A DNA stretch of 64,000 nucleotides, from NCBI GenBank assembly GCA_032622095.1, contig CP136061.1:199818244-199882243 (forward strand), given 5' to 3'. Under the pieces are notes generated by a model. That model did not search any database and was not told where the DNA came from. It saw nothing but the letters and a program-made list of their open reading frames with translations. Below, piece by piece: positions 55,701 through 64,000 of the stretch. This DNA is from Siphonodentalium dalli (taxonomy: Eukaryota > Mollusca > Scaphopoda > Gadilida > Siphonodentaliidae). A program made the position numbers and the translations under genes. Position 1 is the first letter of the stretch, and each line of letters starts with the position of its first letter.

Positions 55701-58525
55701 TTCTGTGATTCGAAGATCTTTACTTTCTGTGAACTAACAGTTGATGTATAATGCTAATGAATGTCCCCATGTGGACGTTTTGCAAGAAATCTTAATAAAC
55801 TTTCCATTAAATTATCTTGATGACCCGTCACTGTATTCATTAGTTCGATTCACCATCATATGGCATGGACCAAAGATGAGCTTCTGGTGTTTCGATGAGG
55901 TATTTCATCACTAAATATCCAGGCACTAGGCATAGGCATTTTGATTTCACGATATTGTTTCGTTGACTACCAGGAAGAAGTTGAGGTGCCGTTATTTTCA
56001 CTTGCTGGACTCGACATGGAGAATGACAAACCTTAGGCTATTTTTGCGCGATACTGATGTTTTGACATAATCTAAAATAAACTGACAAGCATTAACTCGG
56101 TTACGTGCACAGTTATGTTAGACTACATCGAAGTGAATATGCAATGTATCTGCTATGAGGTCAGCGGCCGTATTGACATTTATTTATTAAATCTGTATTA
56201 TGGACTCTCCATTCCACAACCGAAAGAAACATTCTATATGGAGTCTCTGATATGCAGTCGGAGAGTTTTGTGGTGAGCTCTGTTAGCTTGCGAGATGAGT
56301 TTGTAATTCAACTGTAGTTGCTGGGGTGAGTTGGTTGTAGTTAGGCTACCATCAATGTGACCATCTATTGGACGAAGTAACAAGAGTGGTACATGTGCTG
56401 ACTCACGTCTTGAGAAGTGTGACAATGTCTCAACCATTCAAACGAATTTCGGGTGATGAAACACAGATATGCCAAAAACAAGAAACTGAACAATGCAATC
56501 TCCCCTTATTGTATCTTATTAGACACAACTGTTTCATAATTAGATACGAAATAATGTTTGCACTAACATGTAATGTCTGTGTATTTCTAAGTTGAGCAAT
56601 TATATTTCCCGGTGGCAGTATGATAGCAATGCAACTTCGACTTCGATGAAGTCAAGGTGTGATATTTTTCCTGAATCTTCTAAATTTTTGTGGCCGGGCG
56701 AAATCAACGTGGTCAACAATTAATCAAGAATAGGCAACGAATAAAGCAGATCTGCCCCAAACGAAATAATATAGCCATAAAGTTGGATTTCTGTCTGTAT
56801 TATGACTGCAGGGATTCTTTTGCGTTCGAGTACTCGTTATGCCCTTATAATGATAGTCAGTACATATCTGGTTTGACTTCCTTCCCAGGAAACGGGCAGG
56901 ATCGTTTAAATTATATTGGGCAATTTCATGTTAGGTTTCTAAGAGTCCATTCTTATATATTCTCGATTATAAACAAACTATGTTTGGTCAAACATAGTCA
57001 CAATATACCTTAACATGATAGTATCTAATTTAGATTGGGCGAATATATCCAACTCATTTGCTAAATGCCGTTTGAGAATATAAACATTTGTCACATTTTA
57101 TAACTGTGAGTTTTGGCGGCCATTTCTGGCGACCATTTTGGGTCAAATAGATCAATGTCGAGTGTAACTGAATGACACTAACGATATTTAAAACTGTGTA
57201 CACTTTTGTTTGTTTTATTATGCCTATTTATGTCCAATGTTAATCTAGAACCTCGAGAAGCAAGTTTATTTGTGAAATTACATAGCGAATTATTTAATTT
57301 GCATTTTTCGGAGTATGGACAACAATTAGACACAAATTACAGCATAATATGTTTTCCAAAGTACTTGGTGTCATGACTGATAAAAACAAAAACAATTCCT
57401 ACTCGCCACAGTTTACAAATAACCGAAAATGATGTAAGTGGCATGTGTAACAATTCAACACATTTCTATATTTCTATATTTCGGTCGCCATTTTGACAGC
57501 CATCTTGGTTTTTTTAAAATCTTGTTCTTTCAAAAGAAAGCTTGGTGCAATTTTATCATTGCCGTAGAAATATTTTTCATTTTCTGTGTTAAATTTTCTT
57601 CCTCACTCAGTGCCCATTCTGCAAATTTGTGTGGCTGCCATGAAGATGATTTGACTTAATTATCGTGGTATAATTCTGTTGAATTCTCGGGTATAAGCAG
57701 CTGTATGGTTCACCAAATTTACAAATCATTCCATATATCCATGGATGTCCGCGAAAAAGTAGCACATATTCACATATATTTACTTTTCCCCAACACATGA
57801 GTGATATTAATAAAAATTGGACAGATTTTGGTGATTTCTCCATTTTGGCAGCCATCTTGGCCGCCATCTTAAACGAAAATGCATTATTTTCAGTGTAACT
57901 ATATGGCAATTTACATATTTAAAACATGTTTACATTATCTTCATCAAATTCAGTTATTTTCTGTTCAACTCTTGGCTAGAATCATATAATTGAATTTTGG
58001 TTAACTTTCATAGCACATTTTTGAATTCACATTTTAAAGATAGCTGGCAGGAATGAGATCCGAAATATGACATATTATGTTGTTGAAATGGTTGGATACT
58101 AGAATTTATTCAAATTTAGGTCTTTATTCGTTACAAATTTCAAACATCGGTTAATGATTCAAGAGGAAAGTGTGAAAAATCATCAATTTTCCGAATTTCG
58201 GGCGCCATTTTGGCGGCCATCTTGGTTTTTGGTGGCCACTTTTTCTGTCAAATGGAAGTATGGGGTATTAGTTTCACGTCAGTGGTGAGATAATCAAATT
58301 TCTATAATAAATTTACAAGTAGATATTAATCAAACTGACTAAGTGCATACTGTGAAATTGTGTATGGCGGCCATCTTGATGACGTCATAAATCCACCCAG
58401 TCGCGACCCCAAGGTGTCTAACATTTGTTTTCTGGTGCCTGAGATATCAAGCAACGTCATTGGCATAGTGGCTATATTTCTTCACAAAGTGCACACGGGA
58501 GTACATAAGAGCCTCTACTACATAT
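52712..58525. mobile_element. Very large diverged foldback G2
   Basis: The left arm (about 52712-54140) and right arm (about 57080-58525) are collinear reverse complements with many substitutions: GAGGCTCTTATGT versus ACATAAGAGCCTC, TTATGACGTCATCAAGATGG versus its inverse near 58370, and matching blocks at 53020/58200, 53170/58075, 53330/57900 and 53600/57640. Arms are studded with (C)AAGATGGC(C/G)GCC words and internally repeated with a period of about 715 bp (53020 and 53738). The 2.9-kb loop (54250-57070) has no recognised gene. No terminal duplication is established. Confidence 0.75.
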
Positions 58526-58936
58526 TGTATGGGCGCAACTTGAAACCAGAGTACATGTATACGTTATGTATCCTTATGGTCTTTAAGTCAACTGGGTGTT
58601 AATAAAAGAAAGGCATGATTTGTTTTAATATTTTGATTGCTTTTGATTTGTACAATATATAATGGGTATGATATGTGTATAAACTAATATATTGTACAGA
58701 AGCAGCATGGCCATGTTTGGTTGCCTTCCTGAGGCCCCTTAGTACAGAATGACTAATATAAAAATAATAGATGGCGGAATGGATATATCTGCTCGAATGC
58801 AGTCACATTATGCACCAGACTTCAGCAAACGACGGATGTTAAAGATACTGGCGGCGTTGGCGGTGGGTATGCTGTTAAAATATTCGGCTCCGTCAAAAAC
58901 CGCCGTAAACAGAACGAATAGTAAAATATAGACAGA
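58526..58936. other. No gene recognised
   Basis: Short frames only. Confidence 0.35.
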
Positions 58937-59035
58937 CCTTGTTCTTATACCAATCAGAAACATGGCATAAACAGTATGTTATTATACTTCCATTGTGTAA
59001 CCAAGGAAGTATATTGTTTTTCTATTGGGGTTGTT
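58937..59035. repeat. Second copy of the 99-bp dispersed unit
   Basis: Matches 52222-52320 in the same orientation (CTTGTTCTTATACCAATCA through ATTGGGGTTGTTT). No flanking direct repeats. Confidence 0.9.
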
Positions 59036-60095
59036 TTCCGTTTATTTGGAAATACTCAGAAACTAATTGCAGCAGGAACGCGAAATCTATAGCCAATGTA
59101 GGCATTTAAGGTCTACTTAAAATAAAGGTATCCGGATTTCGGCCCATCGTTTCTTTACAGAATTATCGCCCTTTTCCGATTATTCTTTTGCATTATTATT
59201 ATTATTATACTTAACCATTTTCGGCGCCTTAATATCTGAAAGTATGAGGAGTACAGAACTAATATTTTGTACGTATATGTTGGGCGTAATGAGATCTAAC
59301 TAACTGTCGTATAGTGAATATTGTCCGCGTTTACCCCGCGGAGTTATCTCCCTTTATCTGAAAAAAATGTCACTTTGCTATCTCGGAAATTATGACGAAC
59401 AGGGCATTCAAATTTGGACGGTATACACACCTCGATATGCCTTTCTGGCCACGGGCATCAAAACTTGTGTCCGCGCTTTCCCTGCGGAGTTACCGCCCAT
59501 AAATAGGCAAACCTCGAATTAATTGTACCCAGCTGTCCTCTCGTATCATTCCAGATAAATGAATTTGGATTTCACAGTCGTCTTGGTCATTGTCTGTCCA
59601 GTGCCAAAATGAAAACTGGACAGGGTCGATTTCATACGTTTACAATGGGGTGGGGGTGGGGGCAATTATTATTTATTGTTTTCGTTACGAAACGCGTCTA
59701 TGTAAGTGTATGGCTTCACTAAGTAAAGCTGATCATATACTGCGAAAGATTTTTGAAATTTGTGTGGAAATACCAGAGTTAAGGGTCATCAAAAATGGTA
59801 TTTTTGGGGAAATCGGCTTGTCGCCGAACCTCCTTTAAAACGGACAAACATTGGAGATAGTCACATACTTCTGAGCATCCAGAATAAATAGTGCTCAGTG
59901 TGTGCCAAATTTTGCCGGTGTCAGTTCAGTATTTTTGGTCTGGGGAGGGGTGGTTTATGGTACCAAAGTTTATTTAGTCTCCGAATCAGATCAAACTTGG
60001 AATACAACATCTACCATAGAAACTGATCACGAAACTGAAAACAGATCGTAAATAGTAAAGTTTGTAATTTTGTAAGTTTGTAAGTCCAGCGCTCT
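59036..60095. other. No gene; noncoding repeats
   Basis: The phrase GTCCGCG(T/C)TT.CCC.GCGGAGTTA occurs at about 59323 and 59470. GAGTTATCTCCC-type words suggest mollusc-like intergenic repeats. A GGGGTGGGGGTGGGGG run is at 59647. Confidence 0.4.
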
Positions 60096-60099
60096 TATT

Positions 60100-61250
60100 T
60101 TTTTTTATCGCAAATTCCGAATGGGAAGAGTGGTTCGGACCCGAAATCGCGCTTAAAAGTTTTTTCTCCCATGCCTTTCCGCTTTACGGAGAACGGAAAT
60201 ATTTCGCCCATTTTCCCCGCCAAATCCAAACGGGCTAATTAAAGAGCAAGGTAATGCCGTAGCAGGTACGTTGGCATACTGTATGCACGCCCCCAAAGTT
60301 TGACCGCTATACTTTAGAAGTAACCTGCCCAACGGAGAATGCGAGTCGGGGTTGTTTGAGACTTTTGGAAGATTCCACGAAAATCGCAAAGGGGCAAATT
60401 AAAAATCGAGATACATTTTTTTTTACGAGTACATCTGATGGGTAGTGTTCACGCGCATCTAGAGTGCGATTTTCTAATTTTCAGATGGTACGGTTTACTC
60501 GTGACAATGCTTTATATAACATAAGTATGTATATTTAAGTAGTCTATCACTAACCTACTTTTGGCCCCAAATCCAAACGGGCTAATGAAGGAGCGAGTTT
60601 AATGTAGGAGCATGTAAGGCGGTATACTGTAGGTACGCCTCCAAAATTTGACCACTCTACTATAAATGCAACCTGCTCAAACGAGAGCTTGCGTCGGGGT
60701 GGGTTCAGACGTGGCAAATTCCACCGAAAGCAAATGCGGAAAATTACTCCAAAAATCAAACATTGAGTTAAAAACTTTTTGACGAGTGGACGTGGTTAGC
60801 AGTATCCACGCGCAACTTTAATATGATTGTATAAGTTTTAGAGGGACCGTTTACTCCTGGTAGCGTGTAACGTTGTTAACGGGTGATATATATTTCTCAA
60901 ATTCAAACCCACTCTTTTGACACCAAATCAAACGGGCTTATCAAGGAGCAAGGCTAATGCATGAGCAGGTACAACGATATACCATAGGTACGCCCCCAAA
61001 GATTCACTGCTCTACAATGAAAGCAACCTGCCCGACGGAGAGCGCATACGCCCCGGGGAGAGTAGAGCCTTTTGGCAAATTCCAACGAAACTCGTAAAAG
61101 GGAAACAAATTGGAAAATCGCGAATCTAGTGTATTTTATTTTGAACACTGCATATATACCGACAACATTAGTATACTATTTTCAAAGTTTTAGAGCGGAC
61201 GGGTCAGCGTTGTCGATTGTAATAGAGTTATCTCTCAATCAGGGTTAACT
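60100..61250. repeat. Three-unit degenerate tandem repeat, about 350 bp
   Basis: Units marked by AAATCCAAACGGGCTAAT near 60222, 60569 and 60924 also share AGGAGC(A/G)(A/G)G, TA(T/C)G(C/T)C(C/T)CCAAA, AACCTGC(C/T)C and GGCAAATTCCA. Frames on the minus strand (60153, 60550, 60954) are matched by-products of the repeat. Confidence 0.8.
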
Positions 61251-62278
61251 CCCTATTACAGAGACGCTAACGACTATGTGTAGCGATGACGCACTGAGAC
61301 ACATATGGTAATAATTAACAAAGCGGTCTTTCCTCCGCCATTAAAACTTCTAAAAGACTCTGAATCCGAAACAGAAAGAATTATAAAAAAAATGCGAAAT
61401 AACAGAGTTATGGTACATTAATATGCTTTATATCATTTTAATCTACATGTAGATTGCAATATAATCAGACACGCCAAATGTTGTGACCGTTGAACATGAT
61501 ATGGGTGTCATGGGGAGGGGTACTAATTAGCCCTAAAATGTATCCCCATCGAATAAAACTGAACGCTTGGCTGGAGTGGCTCAGTTTGTCAGGACCATGA
61601 TGCATTAACCATCGACGCTGGGTCGAACCAAATGACATAAACCTTTGGAATATATATCTTATTTAGAAATGTCAATTCAATTCCACCATCAGACCACAAA
61701 GCACCACTATGCATTCGCATGAAGAGGAACACACATATAGTAAACACAAACATGGAATGCGATACAATGGAAGTAGATCTGCATGATTGCATGGAATCAG
61801 ACCTCTAGTTGTCAAATGTTTTTCCTTTGTTATGTAAACTAAAGCAAAAAACGTTACAGAACCTGGCTTTTTGTTTAGATCCGGATATGGTAAACATTTA
61901 TAAAGAGCGTAATTTGTTACTGTTTTCCTGATATGGAATTAATAAAGAGCGTTTGTATCATTTGTGTGTGATTAACCAATAGAATTGCGCTGTGTTATGT
62001 AAACAGAAGCAAATCTTTTGTAACAAAAGCTCTTGTTTACGTACACCATCGTACGTCTTGACGACAATATACTATTTACGCGCTGATTATGTTTGGCATA
62101 TGAACAAAACTATATATATTTTAATATTCCTTCTGTTGATGGCGATTTGAACAAATATGAATATTTCTGCAACGAACGCCGCCGGTGCCTTTAAAGAAAC
62201 AATGTTAATTGTGTTACATTCCATGGAGTATGGATGCACGTTTGGCTTTCGCGTTCCATGCATAATAATGTCAGAAAA
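61251..62278. other. No gene; possible SINE head
   Basis: Mostly unrecognised. Includes the tRNA-like segment at 61571-61632. A reverse-orientation match to the satellite unit (CATTCCATGGAGTATGGATG) is at about 62218-62237. Confidence 0.4.
61571..61632 (+). ncRNA. tRNA-like pol III promoter, possible SINE 5' end
   Basis: TGGCTCAGTTTG (61577) resembles an A box and GGGTCGAACC (61620) a B box, with about 31 bp between them. The whole does not fold as a normal tRNA by eye, so a tRNA-derived SINE relic is more likely. Confidence 0.4.
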
Positions 62279-64000
62279 ACTACCATCCATACTCCATGAA
62301 TCACATAAAATAAACTACCATCCACACTCCATGAATCACATTAAACAAACTACCATCATACTCCATGAATCACATTAAACAAACTACCATCCATACTCCA
62401 TGAATCACATTAAACAAACTACCATCCACACTCCATGAATCACATTAAACAAACTACCATCCACACTCCATGAATCACATTAAACAAACTACCATCATAC
62501 TCCATGAATCACATTAAACAAACTACCATCCATACTCCATGAATCACATTAAACAAACTACCATCCATACTCCATGAATCACATTAAACAAACTACCATC
62601 ATACTCCATGAATCACATTAAACAAACTACCATCCATACTCCATGAATCACATTAAACAAACTACCATCATACTCCATGAATCAAATTAAACAAACTACC
62701 ATCATACTCCATGAATCAAATTAAACAAACTACCATCCATACTCCATGAATCACATTAAACAAACTACCATCATACTCCATGAATCAAATTAAACAAACT
62801 ACCATCCACACTCCATGAATCACATTACATAAACTACCATCATACTCCATGAATCACATTAAACAAACTACCATCCACACTCCATGAATCACATTAAACA
62901 AACTACCATCCATACTCCATGAATCACATTAAACAAACTACCATCCATACTCCATGAATCACATTAAACAAACTACCATCCATACTCCATGAATCACATT
63001 ACATAAACTACCATCATACTCCATGAATCACATTAAACAAACTACCATCCACACTCCATGAATCACATTAAACAAACTACCATCCATACTCCATGAATCA
63101 CATTAAACAAACTACCATCCATACTCCATGAATCACATTAAACAAACTACCATCCATACTCCATGAATCACATTAAACAAACTACCATCCATACTCCATG
63201 AATCACATTAAACAAACTACCATCCATACTCCATGAATCACATTAAACAAACTACCATCCATACTCCATGAATCACATTACATAAACTACCATCATACTC
63301 CATGAATCACATTAAACAAACTACCATCCACACTCCATGAATCACATTAAACAAACTACCATCCATACTCCATGAATCACATTAAACAAACTACCATCCA
63401 TACTCCATGAATCACATTAAACAAACTACCATCCATACTCCATGAATCACATTACATAAACTACCATCATACTCCATGAATCACATTAAACAAACTACCA
63501 TCCACACTCCATGAATCACATTAAACAAACTACCATCCATACTCCATGAATCACATTAAACAAACTACCATCCATACTCCATGAATCACATTAAACAAAC
63601 TACCATCCATACTCCATGAATCACATTACATAAACTACCATCATACTCCATGAATCACATTAAATAAACTACCATCCATACTCCATGAATCACATTAAAC
63701 AAACTACCATCCATACTCCATGAATCACATTAAACAAACTACCATCCATACTCCATGAATCACATTAAACAAACTACCATCCATACTCCATGAATCACAT
63801 TAAACAAACTACCATCCATACTCCATGAATCACATTAAACAAACTACCATCATACTCCATGAATCACATTAAACAAACTACCATCCATACTCCATGAATC
63901 ACATTAAACAAACTACCATCCACACTCCATGAATCACATTAAACAAACTACCATCATACTCCATGAATCACATTAAACAAACTACCATCATACTCCATGA
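62279..64000 (+). repeat. 34/35-bp minisatellite with higher-order repeats, runs off the window
   Basis: About 50 units of type ACTCCATGAATCACATTAAA + CAAACTACCATCCAT, 35 bp, with a 34-bp variant (ACCATCATACTCC) and a CCACACTCC variant. The rarer TTACATAAAC variant occurs at 62827, 63001, 63280, 63454 and 63628. Spacings are 174, 279, 174 and 174, i.e. one 34-bp plus four 35-bp units, with three extra units once. That is a five-unit higher-order repeat. Every unit contains stops, so it is noncoding. Confidence 0.97.

Noticed and set aside
62279-64000. CRISPR-like array of regular repeats
   Set aside because: Units are contiguous with no unique spacers, the context is animal nuclear DNA and no cas genes exist. 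It is a minisatellite.

Overview
This window is eukaryotic nuclear DNA from an animal, most likely a marine invertebrate and plausibly a mollusc. It has no operons or ribosome binding sites. It has intron-like gaps with GT/AG borders, very low gene density, microsatellites, a Ty3/gypsy LTR retrotransposon, a LINE relic, a Mutator-like/FLYWCH transposase relic, and a dense layer of foldback MITEs. The mollusc guess rests on one exon of a universal stress protein (a family expanded in molluscs and cnidarians) and on recurrent 'GGGAAATAACTC/GAGTTATCTCCC' words that I associate with mollusc intergenic DNA. It is an inference, not a proof.

Layout. 1-5821: the 3' part of a Ty3/gypsy element with an uninterrupted pol frame and its 3' LTR. 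5822-9788: repeat fossils and small tandem duplications. 9789-10674: an exon encoding a ParB/sulfiredoxin-like N-terminal module, ending in a splice donor. 11-18.2 kb: microsatellites, foldback MITEs of family A, and a deleted Mutator-like element (13565-14588). 20.5-25.4 kb: a 1074-bp segment present twice in tandem, apparently without differences, plus a third partial inverted copy. 25.5-33 kb: more MITEs, an unrecognised ORF (27527-27967), a hairpin-rich MITE, a 2.2-kb terminal-inverted-repeat element nested in a MITE, and a LINE relic. 33648-45847: a probable two-exon gene whose roughly 10.7-kb intron is filled with nested transposons and a TGATATCA-rich satellite. 46-51.6 kb: MITEs and foldback remnants. 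51663-51887 (minus): last exon of a universal stress protein gene. 52.2-58.5 kb: a very large diverged foldback rich in AAGATGGC words. 60.1-61.2 kb: a three-unit degenerate tandem repeat. 62.28 kb to the end: a 34/35-bp minisatellite with higher-order structure that runs out of the window.

How the parts fit. The host genes visible are only three or four exons. Most of the sequence is several generations of transposons inserted into each other. The window contains its own controls. A 3.0-kb foldback (34884-37886) sits in a MITE whose related empty site is present at about 49920, giving a 5-bp target duplication. Two paralogous segments (28.6-29.2 kb and 46.17-46.78 kb) each carry a different MITE where the other is empty. 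Family letters (A, B, C, E, F, G, H, K, L, M, N) are local labels used only here. All homology statements come from reading the sequence and from family knowledge. No database search was run.
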